Part shown: in pieces, positions 49,842 to 58,334 of the stretch
How positions within the stretch are numbered: the first letter of the stretch is position 1
Layout of the letters: each line of letters starts with the position of its first letter
From: Pseudomonas sp.
Lineage (GTDB): Bacteria; Pseudomonadota; Gammaproteobacteria; Pseudomonadales; Pseudomonadaceae
Reading direction: 5' to 3'
Length of the DNA: 64,000 bases
Assembly (NCBI GenBank): GCA_022448005.1
Contig: JAKUTK010000001.1
Span: 37,351 to 101,350 of the forward strand
Position numbers and translations under genes: made by a program
The notes under the pieces: model-generated
Seen by the model: the letters and a program-made list of their open reading frames with translations, nothing else
Databases searched by the model: none
What the model was told of the DNA's origin: nothing

Positions 49842-51112
49842 TGCCTACCCATATCCTCGGTGCTCGCCTGATCGACCCGGCCAATGGACGCGACGAAATC
49901 ACTGATATTTACTGTCAGGACGGCAAAATCATCGCTCTCGGCCAGGCGCCTTCGGGATTCAGCGCGGCAAAGACCATTGATGCACGCGGCTTGATTGCTG
50001 CGCCCGGCCTGGTCGACCTATCGGTGGCACTTCGCGAACCGGGCTATAGCCGCAAAGGCAACATTGCCAGCGAAACGCTTGCGGCAACCGCTGGCGGTAT
50101 CACCAGTCTGTGCTGCCCACCTCAGACCAAGCCGGTACTGGACACCGCAGCAGTTGCCGAACTGATCCTCGACCGTGCCCGCGAGTCCGGCCATGCCAAG
50201 GTTTTCCCGATCGGCGCACTGACGCGCAACCTGGCAGGCGAACAACTATCGGAATTGGTCGCCCTCCGAGACGCAGGCTGCGTCGCCTTTGGCAATGGCC
50301 TGGCCAATTTCACCAGCAACCGCAACCTGGGCCGAGCGCTGGAATACGCTGCAACATTCGACCTCACCGTTATCATTCATTCTCAGGACAGCGACCTGTC
50401 CGAGGGTGGCCTGGCCCATGAAGGCCCCGCCGCGGCCTTTCTCGGCCTGGCCGGGATTCCCGAAACGGCGGAAACCATCGCCCTGGCTCGTAACCTGCTG
50501 CTGGTGGAACAAGCCGGTGTGCGCGCGCACTTCAGCCAACTCACCACGGCCCGCGGCGCCCAGATGATTGCCGATGCACAAGCTCGTGGCCTGCCGGTCA
50601 CCGCTGACGTGGCGATGTATCAGCTGATCCTCACCGACGAAGCGCTGCACGGCTTCTCAAGTCTCTACCATGTGCAGCCGCCTCTGCGCAGTGCCGGCGA
50701 CCGTGAGGGCCTTCGTCAGGCGGTGAAGAGCGGTGTCATCTCGGTGATCTCAAGCCATCATCAACCGCATGAAGCGGACGCCAAGCAGGCCCCGTTCGGC
50801 GAGACCGAGGCGGGCATCAGCAGCGCCGAGATTCTCCTGCCTCTCGCCCTGACCCTGGTTGAAGACGGCCTGCTGGACCTGCCGACCTTGTTGGCTCGCC
50901 TGAGCAGCGGCCCGGCCGCGGCGCTGAAACTGCCGGCCGGCCAACTGTCGATTGGCGGAGCCGCGGATTTGGTTCTTTTCGACCCGAGCAGTTCGACCGT
51001 GGCCGGCGAGCGTTGGCACTCGAAAGGCCGCAATTGCCCGTTCATTGGGCATTGCCTGCCCGGGGCCGTGCGCTACACCCTGGTTGACGGCCGTGTCGCC
51101 TTCCAAGGCTAG
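49841..51112 (+). CDS. pyrC': Inactive dihydroorotase-like subunit PyrC'
   Basis: A 423-residue amidohydrolase-fold protein. The metal-binding HxH of true dihydroorotases is missing: where the pattern D-H-H should stand the sequence reads GLVDLSVALREPGYSRKG. Other scaffold parts remain (ETLAATAGGITSLCCPPQTKP, VISSHHQPHEADAKQAPFGE, CPFIGHCLPG). Pseudo-DHOases like this are needed to assemble the dodecameric ATCase in Pseudomonas, with separate active PyrC elsewhere. Translationally coupled to pyrB and followed by a hairpin. Confidence 0.94.
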   Translation: MPTHILGARLIDPANGRDEITDIYCQDGKIIALGQAPSGFSAAKTIDARGLIAAPGLVDLSVALREPGYSRKGNIASETLAATAGGITSLCCPPQTKPVLDTAAVAELILDRARESGHAKVFPIGALTRNLAGEQLSELVALRDAGCVAFGNGLANFTSNRNLGRALEYAATFDLTVIIHSQDSDLSEGGLAHEGPAAAFLGLAGIPETAETIALARNLLLVEQAGVRAHFSQLTTARGAQMIADAQARGLPVTADVAMYQLILTDEALHGFSSLYHVQPPLRSAGDREGLRQAVKSGVISVISSHHQPHEADAKQAPFGETEAGISSAEILLPLALTLVEDGLLDLPTLLARLSSGPAAALKLPAGQLSIGGAADLVLFDPSSSTVAGERWHSKGRNCPFIGHCLPGAVRYTLVDGRVAFQG

Positions 51113-51125
51113 GCCGCTTACCCAG

Positions 51126-51155
51126 CCGTTCGCAGCCGAGCAGGGCTGCGAACGG
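51126..51155 (+). terminator. Hairpin terminator after pyrC'
   Basis: Perfect twelve-base stem CCGTTCGCAGCC / GGCTGCGAACGG with a six-base loop. It stands between convergent pyrC' and the TM2 gene and may end both; T runs are modest. Confidence 0.7.
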
Positions 51156-51162
51156 TAAACGT

Positions 51163-51564
51163 CTAATTAATGCGTTTTTCCATATTCTGCATCGACACCT
51201 GGCTATTCAGCGTCCAGAAGTCATAAAGGATGCCGACGAAAAACAGCCCACCGGTGCAAAGATAGATCAGCCCGGTGATCCATTTGCCCTGGTACATCCG
51301 GTGCACGCCGAATATCCCCAGAAAGGTCAGCAGAATCCAGGCGACGGTGTAGTCGATCGGACCAGGCTGGAAGCGCATGTCCGCTTCACGATCCATTGAC
51401 GGAATCAGGAACAGGTCGATGATCCAACCGACAAAAAACAATCCGAGCGTGAAGAACCAGATGGTGCCGGTGATCGGCTTGCCATAGTAGAAGCGGTGCG
51501 AGCCAAGAAAGCCGAAGATCCACAAAAGATAGCCAATCAGGGTGCTATGGGTGTTTTGACGCAT
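51163..51564 (-). CDS. TM2-domain membrane protein, two tandem domains
   Basis: A 133-residue protein built of two copies of the TM2 unit: residues about 8-55 (LLWIFGFLGSHRFYYGKPITG then LGLFFVGWIIDLFLI) and 72-118 (LLTFLGIFGVHRMYQGKWITG then TGGLFFVGILYDFWTLN). Each has two helices and the G-x-H-R-F/M-Y signature; four transmembrane segments in total. Function of bacterial TM2 proteins is poorly known. Single gene, convergent with the pyr operon and divergent from the radical SAM gene. Confidence 0.88.
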   Translation of the reverse strand: MRQNTHSTLIGYLLWIFGFLGSHRFYYGKPITGTIWFFTLGLFFVGWIIDLFLIPSMDREADMRFQPGPIDYTVAWILLTFLGIFGVHRMYQGKWITGLIYLCTGGLFFVGILYDFWTLNSQVSMQNMEKRIN

Positions 51565-51666
51565 CTGAGCCTCGCAGTCCGGTTTGGGTATTTCGTGAGC
51601 TTATCCGATTCCCACTCAATTGCAGCGCCTGCCGAGCGGACACCACGCATTTGAGCCGCCATGATA

Positions 51667-51682
51667 CTGTATATCCAACCAG
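51667..51682 (+). promoter_or_regulatory. LexA (SOS) box
   Basis: CTGTATATCCAACCAG fits CTG-N10-CAG with the TATAT half intact. It ends fourteen bases before the radical SAM start, so bound LexA would cover the promoter or the initiating complex. Suggests DNA-damage induction of the two downstream genes. Confidence 0.75.
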
Positions 51683-51696
51683 CATCATGGTGATCT

Positions 51697-52908
51697 ATGC
51701 AATTGATCGAGAAGCTCAGCGTCCTGGCCGACGCCGCCAAATACGATGTGTCCTGTGCCAGCAGCGGCGCGCCCAAACGCAGCTCAAAAGGCCGCAGCGG
51801 ACTTGGCGCCACGGATGGCATGGGCATCTGTCACAGCTTCACGCCGGACGGTCGCTGCGTCGCGCTGCTGAAGATCCTGCTGACCAACTTTTGCTTGTAC
51901 GACTGTCAGTACTGCGTCAATCGGCGCTCCAGCGATGTTCCGCGGGCACGCTTCACTCCAGAAGAAGTGGTAACGCTGACACTGGACTTCTACCGCCGCA
52001 ATTGCATCAGCGGCCTGTTTCTCAGCTCCGGGATCATCCGCTCGGCGGACTACACCATGGAGCAGCTCAACCGTGTGGCCAGGTTGTTACGCGAAGAGCA
52101 CGAGTTTCGCGGCTACATTCATCTGAAAACCATTCCCGATGCCGACCCGCAGCTTATTGCGGAGGCGGGCCGTTACGCTGACCGCCTCAGCGTCAATATC
52201 GAACTGCCGACCGAGGCCAGCCTGATCCGCCTGGCGCCAGAGAAACAGGTGGTGACCATCAAGCAGGCAATGCACGCCATTCATGAAGGCGAGACTGAAG
52301 CCAAAGCAGAACAGCGCGCACCACGCTTCGCACCGGCCGGTCAGAGTACGCAAATGATCGTCGGGGCTGACGCCACCGATGACAGCACCATTCTGCACAC
52401 CGCCCAATCACTGTATGGCGACTTCAGACTGCGGCGCGTCTATTACTCCGCCTTCAGCCCCATCCCACATAGCCCCAAAACCGTGCCGTTTGAGGCACCG
52501 CCACTGCTGCGCGAGCATCGCCTGTACCAAGCGGACTTCCTGATGCGCGGCTATGGCTTCAAGGCCAGCGAGTTGCTGGCGGGCCCAGGCAACCTGCCGC
52601 TGGACATCGATCCGAAGCTGGCCTGGGCGCTGTCCAACCGTGAGCATTTTCCAGTTGACCTGAATAGCGCCGAGCCGACACTGATCGCGCGAATTCCCGG
52701 TATCGGGATCCTGAGCGCCAAACGGCTGGTCGCCCTGCGTCGGCAGAAGCGCATCCGCTTCGAAGACCTGACACGGCTTCGCTGCTCGCTTGAAAAGGCT
52801 AAACCCTTTGTGATCACACAAGACTACCGACCAAGCCTTGCCAACCGGGAGTCTGCGACCTTGCGCCGGAGCCTCAGTGACGGCCCGGTACAAATGGGCC
52901 TGTGGTGA
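51697..52908 (+). CDS. Putative DNA modification/repair radical SAM protein
   Basis: A 403-residue radical SAM protein with the 4Fe-4S motif C66-LYD-C70-QY-C73. The N-terminal CASSGAPKRSSKG and GICHSFTPDGRCVALLK are hallmarks of the family annotated as putative DNA modification/repair radical SAM protein. A barrel carries SGLFLSSGII and LPTEASLIRLAPEKQ. The C-terminus has a helix-hairpin-helix DNA-binding unit (LIARIPGIGILSAKRLVALR). No substrate is established for the family. It is joined to the DUF4130 gene by a TGATG overlap and preceded by a LexA box, so a DNA-damage role is likely. Confidence 0.92.
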   Translation: MQLIEKLSVLADAAKYDVSCASSGAPKRSSKGRSGLGATDGMGICHSFTPDGRCVALLKILLTNFCLYDCQYCVNRRSSDVPRARFTPEEVVTLTLDFYRRNCISGLFLSSGIIRSADYTMEQLNRVARLLREEHEFRGYIHLKTIPDADPQLIAEAGRYADRLSVNIELPTEASLIRLAPEKQVVTIKQAMHAIHEGETEAKAEQRAPRFAPAGQSTQMIVGADATDDSTILHTAQSLYGDFRLRRVYYSAFSPIPHSPKTVPFEAPPLLREHRLYQADFLMRGYGFKASELLAGPGNLPLDIDPKLAWALSNREHFPVDLNSAEPTLIARIPGIGILSAKRLVALRRQKRIRFEDLTRLRCSLEKAKPFVITQDYRPSLANRESATLRRSLSDGPVQMGLW

Positions 52909-53729
52909 TGCAGGTGCGGTTTGATGGGAGCTTTGATGGCTGGCGCGACAGGGCCCGTGAACTGCTCCAAAGCGGCGTCGCGCCGCATCAAGTCGAGTGG
53001 CTTGGCAAGGACGAACTAGGTGGCTTGTTCGATGAGCCAGATACGTCCGGACCAGTCGATGCCGGACCGCCAGTTCGCATTCCGCGACAGCTGATCGATG
53101 AGCTTGAAAGCGCTGCCCGCTTCCGTACGGCAGATCGGTGGAGCTTGCTGTATCGCGTGCTCTGGCGGGTCGCAAAAGGCGATCAAACAGCCAGGCTGGT
53201 CGGCGACATCGACGGAACCGAGCTGCACGCACGGATCAAGGCCGTGCGCCGTGAAGCGCACCACATGCATGCCTTTCTGCGCTTCAGCCCGACAGGCTGC
53301 GGTGAGCCGCCGAACTATGCCGCCTGGTTCGAGCCTGCCCATGATGTTCTCGTAAGTGCAGCACCCCACTTTGCAGAACGGATGGGGCTAAATTCCTGGC
53401 TGATCGCAACGCCAATCGATGCGGTGCTTTGGGATGGAGTGGCCATGCACCATGCCGCCCCGTGCCCGCCCGCCTGGCGACGGCTTGCGCAAAACGCGCA
53501 GGATCCAGGAGCGGAACTGTGGAAGGCCTATTACGAAAGCACCTTCAACCCAGCGCGGTTGAACCGCAACGTCATGGAGAGCAACCTACCGGTTCGATTC
53601 TGGAAGAACCTGCCGGAGGGCGTCCTAATTCCTCAACTGATGAGCCGAGCGCGCGCCGGAGCACAACGTGATGGTCAGGCCGAGCGCGTGGCCAACCAGC
53701 CAGGCAAGCGAATCAACCGGCCTGGCTAG
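52908..53729 (+). CDS. DUF4130-family putative DNA metabolism protein
   Basis: A 273-residue protein of the family found next to the preceding radical SAM gene. Conserved blocks are FDGSFDGWRDRARELL at the N-terminus, REAHHMHAFLRFSPTG and YAAWFEPAHDVLVSAAPHFAERM in the middle, IATPIDAVLWDG, and YYESTFNPARLNRNVMESNLPVRFWKNLPEG at the end. In other bacteria the family is often fused to a UdgX-type uracil-DNA glycosylase; here the chain ends after KNLPEG with a short Arg-rich tail, so no glycosylase domain is present. I prefer the ATG at 52908 to the upstream GTGs. Biochemical function unknown. Confidence 0.88.
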   Translation: MQVRFDGSFDGWRDRARELLQSGVAPHQVEWLGKDELGGLFDEPDTSGPVDAGPPVRIPRQLIDELESAARFRTADRWSLLYRVLWRVAKGDQTARLVGDIDGTELHARIKAVRREAHHMHAFLRFSPTGCGEPPNYAAWFEPAHDVLVSAAPHFAERMGLNSWLIATPIDAVLWDGVAMHHAAPCPPAWRRLAQNAQDPGAELWKAYYESTFNPARLNRNVMESNLPVRFWKNLPEGVLIPQLMSRARAGAQRDGQAERVANQPGKRINRPG

Positions 53730-53734
53730 CCATA

Positions 53735-54880
53735 TCAACGGAAGCTGCGTCCCGGATCGTCGTCGCTGACTTCCAGCGTCAGCCCTTGTGAAACGCTGGT
53801 GAGGTGTTCACCGTCGGTTTCCGACCCCAGCTTGATCATCAGTCGCAGATCGTTGGAGGAGTCGGCATGCGCCAAGGCGTCTTCGTAAGTGATCTCGCCC
53901 TGTACATAGAGGTTATACAGCGCCTGATCGAAGGTCTGCATACCAAGGTCGGTGGAGCGTTTCATCAGCGACTTGAGCTCATGAACCTCGCCCTTGCGGA
54001 TCAGATCAGCCGCCAGCGGCGTGTTGATCAGCACCTCGATCACCGCGCGGCGACCTTTGCCATCGGGCGTCGGGATCAGCTGCTGGGCAACGATGGCTTT
54101 GAGGTTCAGTGACAGGTCCATCCAGACCTGCTGCTGCCGATCGGCCGGGAAGAAGTTGATGATTCGGTCCAGCGCCTGGTTAGCGTTGTTGGCGTGCAGG
54201 GTCGCCAAACACAGGTGCCCGGTTTCAGCGAAGGCCACGGCATAGTCCATGGTCTCGCGGGTCCGCACTTCACCGATCAGGATCACATCCGGCGCCTGGC
54301 GCAGGGTGTTTTTCAGTGCTACATCGAAGGAATCCGTGTCGATCCCGACTTCACGCTGGGTGACGATGCAGCTCTGGTGCTGGTGAATGAATTCGATCGG
54401 ATCTTCGATGGAGATGATATGGCCGCTGGAGTTCTTGTTGCGGTAGCCGATCATCGCGGCCAGCGAGGTCGATTTGCCGGTACCGGTCGCACCGACGAAC
54501 AACACCAGGCCGCGCTTGGTCATCGCCAGCTTTTTCAGCACTTCGGGAAGTTTCAGGTCTTCCAGCGTTGGAATGTTGGTTTCGATTCGGCGCAGCACCA
54601 TGCCGGCAAGGTTGCGCTGATAGAAGGCGCTGACCCGAAAACGGCCGATGCCGCGCGCACTGATGGCGAAGTTGCATTCGTGGTTTTCGGTGAACTCACG
54701 ACGCTGCTGCTCGTTCATCACCGCATGGACCGTCTCGCGGGTCATCTCCGGCGACATCGGCGTTTTGTTCACCGGAAGGATCTTGCCGTTGACCTTCATT
54801 GAAGGCGGCACACCAGCGGTAATGAACAGATCGGAGCCGCCCTTTTCGACCATCAGGCGCAACAGTTTCTCGAATTCCAT
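53735..54880 (-). CDS. pilU: Type IV pilus retraction ATPase PilU
   Basis: A 381-residue secretion ATPase: GGSDLFITAGVPPSMKVNG, Walker A GATGTGKST, Asp box EDPIEFIHQH, Walker B ILIGEVRTRETM, His box ATLHANNANQALDR. PilU helps PilT depolymerise the pilus and shows the PilU-type longer C-terminus (DGEHLTSVSQGLTLE). It lies downstream of pilT across 78 bases containing a hairpin. Confidence 0.96.
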   Translation of the reverse strand: MEFEKLLRLMVEKGGSDLFITAGVPPSMKVNGKILPVNKTPMSPEMTRETVHAVMNEQQRREFTENHECNFAISARGIGRFRVSAFYQRNLAGMVLRRIETNIPTLEDLKLPEVLKKLAMTKRGLVLFVGATGTGKSTSLAAMIGYRNKNSSGHIISIEDPIEFIHQHQSCIVTQREVGIDTDSFDVALKNTLRQAPDVILIGEVRTRETMDYAVAFAETGHLCLATLHANNANQALDRIINFFPADRQQQVWMDLSLNLKAIVAQQLIPTPDGKGRRAVIEVLINTPLAADLIRKGEVHELKSLMKRSTDLGMQTFDQALYNLYVQGEITYEDALAHADSSNDLRLMIKLGSETDGEHLTSVSQGLTLEVSDDDPGRSFR

Positions 54881-54927
54881 CGTCGTTCTCGTAGTCCGGG
54901 CGTAGCCGCGCTATAGCAATGCGAAGA

Positions 54928-54948
54928 GGCCCGGCTTAGCGCCAGGCC
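54928..54948 (-). terminator. Weak hairpin between pilT and pilU
   Basis: GGCCTGGC / GCCGGGCC with one mismatch and a five-base loop on the minus strand, just past the pilT stop. No T run, so it may partly attenuate reading into pilU. Confidence 0.35.
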
Positions 54949-54958
54949 CCGATAGGTT

Positions 54959-55993
54959 TTAGAAGTTTTCCGGCTGTTTGGCTTTTTCCTTGGCGCTGTC
55001 GCGGGAGACCAGCCCCTTGGCCAACAAGCCCTTAAGGCAGGCATCCAGTGTTTGCATTCCCAGCGAGCCGCCGGTCTGGATGGACGAATACATCTGCGCC
55101 ACCTTGTCTTCACGGATCAGATTTCGGATCGCAGGGGTGCCGATCATGATTTCGTGCGCCGCCACCCGACCACCGCCAACCTTTTTCAGCAGGGTCTGGG
55201 AAATCACGGCCTGCAGGGATTCCGACAACATCGAGCGGACCATGGACTTCTCTTCAGCCGGGAACACGTCGACTACCCGGTCGATGGTCTTGGCCGCCGA
55301 GGTGGTGTGCAGGGTGCCGAATACCAAGTGGCCGGTTTCCGCGGCAGTCAACGCGAGGCGGATGGTTTCCAGGTCGCGCATCTCGCCGACCAGAATGATG
55401 TCCGGGTCTTCACGCAGTGCCGAGCGCAGCGCTTCGGAGAAGCCGAGCGTGTCACGATGCACTTCACGCTGGTTGACCAGGCACTTCTTCGACTCGTGAA
55501 CGAATTCGATCGGGTCCTCGATGGTGAGGATGTGGTGGTACTTGGTGTTGTTCAAGTAATCGAGCATCGCCGCCAGGGTGGTCGACTTGCCCGAACCGGT
55601 CGGCCCGGTGACCAGAACCAGCCCGCGTGGTACGTCGGTGATCTTGCGGAAGACTTCGCCCATGCCGAGGTCTTCCATGGTCAGCACCTTGGACGGAATG
55701 GTCCGGAATACTGCACCAGCACCGCGATTCTGGTTGAAGGCGTTGACCCGGAAGCGCGCCACACCAGGCACCTCGAACGAGAAGTCGGTCTCGAGAAACT
55801 CCTCGAAATCCTTGCGCTGCTTGTCGTTCATGATGTCGTAGATCAGCGCGTGCACCTGCTTGTGGTCCATCGCAGGGAGATTGATCCGGCGCACATCGCC
55901 GTCGACGCGGATCATCGGCGGCAAGCCGGAAGACAGGTGCAAATCCGACGCACCCTGCTTGGCACTGAACGCCAGCAGCTCTGTGATATCCAT
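54959..55993 (-). CDS. pilT: Type IV pilus retraction ATPase PilT
   Basis: A 344-residue hexameric motor, same length and nearly same sequence as P. aeruginosa PilT: MDITELLAFSAKQGASDLHLSSG, Walker A GPTGSGKST, IEDPIEFVHESKK, Walker B ILVGEMRDLETI, FGTLHTTSAAKTIDR, and C-terminal AIRNLIREDK needed for retraction. It pulls pilin back into the membrane to drive twitching. A TTG extends the frame by four codons, but ATG 55993 is preceded by GGGGAG. Divergent from yggS across 66 bases. Confidence 0.98.
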   Translation of the reverse strand: MDITELLAFSAKQGASDLHLSSGLPPMIRVDGDVRRINLPAMDHKQVHALIYDIMNDKQRKDFEEFLETDFSFEVPGVARFRVNAFNQNRGAGAVFRTIPSKVLTMEDLGMGEVFRKITDVPRGLVLVTGPTGSGKSTTLAAMLDYLNNTKYHHILTIEDPIEFVHESKKCLVNQREVHRDTLGFSEALRSALREDPDIILVGEMRDLETIRLALTAAETGHLVFGTLHTTSAAKTIDRVVDVFPAEEKSMVRSMLSESLQAVISQTLLKKVGGGRVAAHEIMIGTPAIRNLIREDKVAQMYSSIQTGGSLGMQTLDACLKGLLAKGLVSRDSAKEKAKQPENF

Positions 55994-56059
55994 GGGACTC
56001 CCCAATTACAAGCAAGCAGGTAGAATGCCGCGCAGACCCTAAGGTGGCAGGCGCAGGTA

Positions 56060-56773
56060 ATGTCCACGATAGCGACGAATATTGCAAAGGTCGGAACGCG
56101 CATCCGTGAGGCGGCGCAAGCTGCAGAGCGCGATCCTGACGAGGTGCTGCTGCTCGCGGTGAGCAAGACCCAACCGGCCGAGGCCATCCGTGAGGCCAGC
56201 GAAGCGGGCCTGCACGATTTTGGTGAAAACTACCTGCAGGAAGCGCTGGAGAAACAGGCCGAACTCGCCGATCTGCCCTTGGTTTGGCATTTCATCGGCC
56301 CCATCCAATCGAACAAGACCAAAATGATCGCTGAGCACTTCGACTGGGTACACTCGGTGGACCGTTTGAAAATCGCCCAGCGCCTGTCAGATCAGCGTCC
56401 CGAGCATCTACCACCTTTGAACCTCTGCCTGCAGGTCAACGTCAGCGGTGAAACCAGCAAGTCCGGCTGCGAGCCGCAAGAGGCGCAGGAACTGGCCCAG
56501 ACCATCGCCGCCTTACCTCGCCTACGCCTGCGCGGCCTGATGGCGATACCCGAACCGACCGACGATCCAGCCGAGCAGCGCGCAGCGTTCGCCCGCCTGC
56601 GCCAACTGCAGGCCGAACTGCAGCTGGATCTGGACACGCTTTCCATGGGCATGAGCCAGGACCTCGAGGCAGCGATTGCCGAGGGTGCCACCTGGGTTCG
56701 CATAGGCACTGCCCTTTTCGGCGCCCGTGCTTATCCATCGCAAGCAGCGGCAGACGCCCCACCGCATGATTAA
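56060..56773 (+). CDS. yggS: PLP homeostasis protein YggS/PLPBP
   Basis: A 237-residue single-domain alanine-racemase-fold barrel that binds pyridoxal phosphate without a known reaction. Landmarks: LLAVSKTQPAEAI with the PLP lysine, FGENYLQEALEKQ, WHFIGPIQSNKTK, SVDRL, RGLMAIPEP, LSMGMSQDLEAAIAEGATWVRIGTALFG. It precedes proC by thirteen bases, an order seen across proteobacteria, and links to vitamin B6 and amino-acid balance. Confidence 0.96.
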   Translation: MSTIATNIAKVGTRIREAAQAAERDPDEVLLLAVSKTQPAEAIREASEAGLHDFGENYLQEALEKQAELADLPLVWHFIGPIQSNKTKMIAEHFDWVHSVDRLKIAQRLSDQRPEHLPPLNLCLQVNVSGETSKSGCEPQEAQELAQTIAALPRLRLRGLMAIPEPTDDPAEQRAAFARLRQLQAELQLDLDTLSMGMSQDLEAAIAEGATWVRIGTALFGARAYPSQAAADAPPHD

Positions 56774-56786
56774 CAAGGAATCCCAC

Positions 56787-57614
56787 ATGAGCACTCCCCG
56801 TATCGCCTTCATCGGCGGCGGCAACATGGCCGCGAGTCTGATTGGCGGCCTACGCGCCCAAGGTCTCCCGGCCTCCGCGATTTGCGCCAGTGATCCCGGC
56901 GCCGACAAACGCATCGAACTCGAAGCTGCTCATGGCATTGAGGCATTTGCCGACAATGCCCAGGCTGTTGCAGGCGCAGACGTAGTGGTCCTCGCGGTCA
57001 AACCGCAGGTGATGCAGGCGGTCTGCCGCGACCTGGCTGCACACCTGCAAGCGAATCAGCTGGTCGTGTCGATCGCCGCGGGCATCGATTGCGCCAGCCT
57101 GCAGGCGTGGCTGGGTGACACGACACCACGGGCGATCGTTCGCTGCATGCCGAATACCCCATCCTTGCTGCGTCAGGGCGTGAGCGGGCTGTTCGCCAAC
57201 GATCAGGTGACCGACACGCAAAAGCAGCAAGCCGAACAGCTGTTGTCGGCGGTTGGGCTGGCGCTCTGGCTGGACAAGGAGTCGCTGATCGATGCCGTGA
57301 CCGCCGTGTCGGGCAGTGGCCCGGCGTATTTCTTCCTGATGATCGAAGCGATGACCGCTGCGGGTGAGCGAATGGGCTTGCCACGCGATACGGCCGCACA
57401 GCTGACCATGCATACCGCCCTGGGGGCTGCGCGAATGGCCTGCGAAAGCGATGTTGGAGCCAGCGAATTGCGACGTCGTGTCACCTCGCCGAACGGAACC
57501 ACCGAAGCGGCGATCAAAGCCTTCCAAACGGGCGGTTTCGAAAGCCTGGTTGAGCAAGCGATGACTGCAGCCGCGAAACGCTCGGCCGAACTCGCCGAAC
57601 AATTGGGCAACTAA
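56787..57614 (+). CDS. proC: Pyrroline-5-carboxylate reductase
   Basis: Last step of proline synthesis, NAD(P)H-dependent. The 275-residue chain has the nucleotide motif FIGGGNMAASLIGGL, VVLAVKPQVM, RCMPNTPSLLRQGVSG, AVSGSGPAYFF and the signature RRRVTSPNGTTEAAIKAF. ATG 56787 follows AAGGAA; the frame is open twenty codons earlier into yggS. yggT follows after nine bases. Confidence 0.97.
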   Translation: MSTPRIAFIGGGNMAASLIGGLRAQGLPASAICASDPGADKRIELEAAHGIEAFADNAQAVAGADVVVLAVKPQVMQAVCRDLAAHLQANQLVVSIAAGIDCASLQAWLGDTTPRAIVRCMPNTPSLLRQGVSGLFANDQVTDTQKQQAEQLLSAVGLALWLDKESLIDAVTAVSGSGPAYFFLMIEAMTAAGERMGLPRDTAAQLTMHTALGAARMACESDVGASELRRRVTSPNGTTEAAIKAFQTGGFESLVEQAMTAAAKRSAELAEQLGN

Positions 57615-57623
57615 GGAGCCTTC

Positions 57624-58214
57624 ATGTCGCAACTCTCGCAAGCCCTGATCCTGATCGTCCAGACGCTTGGCAGCCTGTACCTGCTGATCGTCTTGCTGCG
57701 TTTCATCCTGCAGCTGGTTCGGGCAGACTTCTACAACCCGCTCAGCCAGTTCATCGTCCGCGCCACGCACCCGCTGCTCAAGCCGCTGCGCCGCGTCATC
57801 CCTAGTATCGGCGGGCTGGACCTGTCGTCACTGGTACTGGCGATCATCGTCCAGATCCTGCTGATGGCCGCTATCCTGATGATCGCATTCGGCACCATCG
57901 GAAACCCTTTGCAGCTATTGGTCTGGGCCGTCATTGGCGTGACCGGGCTGTTCATCAACATCTTCTTCTACGCGCTTATCATCAGCGTAATCCTGTCCTG
58001 GGTCGCACCTGGCAGTCACAACCCGGGCGCCCAACTGGTCAGCCAGATTTGCGAACCGGCACTGGCGCCGTTCCGCCGCCTGCTGCCAAGCATGGGTGGG
58101 TTGGACATCTCGCCGATTTTCGCGTTTTTGGCGATCAAACTGATCGACATGCTGGTCATCAATAACTTGGCAATGATGACCCACATGCCCAACATCCTGC
58201 GCTCGCTGATCTGA
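57624..58214 (+). CDS. yggT: YggT family membrane protein
   Basis: A 196-residue inner-membrane protein of two YggT units, each with two helices: LILIVQTLGSLYLLIVLLRFILQLVRADFYNP with HPLLKPLRRVIPSIGG, and the repeat ILSWVAPGSHNPGAQLVSQICEPALAPFRRLLPSMGG. The family is associated with osmotic tolerance or cell division in some bacteria; mechanism unknown. AAGGAG precedes the ATG. A strong hairpin follows. Confidence 0.93.
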   Translation: MSQLSQALILIVQTLGSLYLLIVLLRFILQLVRADFYNPLSQFIVRATHPLLKPLRRVIPSIGGLDLSSLVLAIIVQILLMAAILMIAFGTIGNPLQLLVWAVIGVTGLFINIFFYALIISVILSWVAPGSHNPGAQLVSQICEPALAPFRRLLPSMGGLDISPIFAFLAIKLIDMLVINNLAMMTHMPNILRSLI

Positions 58215-58222
58215 GCCTGAAA

Positions 58223-58253
58223 CCGCCCCAAGCCTTGTGCAGGCTTTGGGCGG
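58223..58253 (+). terminator. Hairpin terminator after yggT
   Basis: CCGCCCCAAGCC / GGCTTTGGGCGG (one mismatch pair) with a seven-base loop, eight bases past the stop. It likely ends the yggS-proC-yggT unit. Confidence 0.65.
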
Positions 58254-58334
58254 TGGTTCACAAAAGGCTCGATTGACCCGCACCGGGTGGCAGGGATAAT
58301 CGGCTCCTACGCCTTTCAGGAAAGCACCACAACC

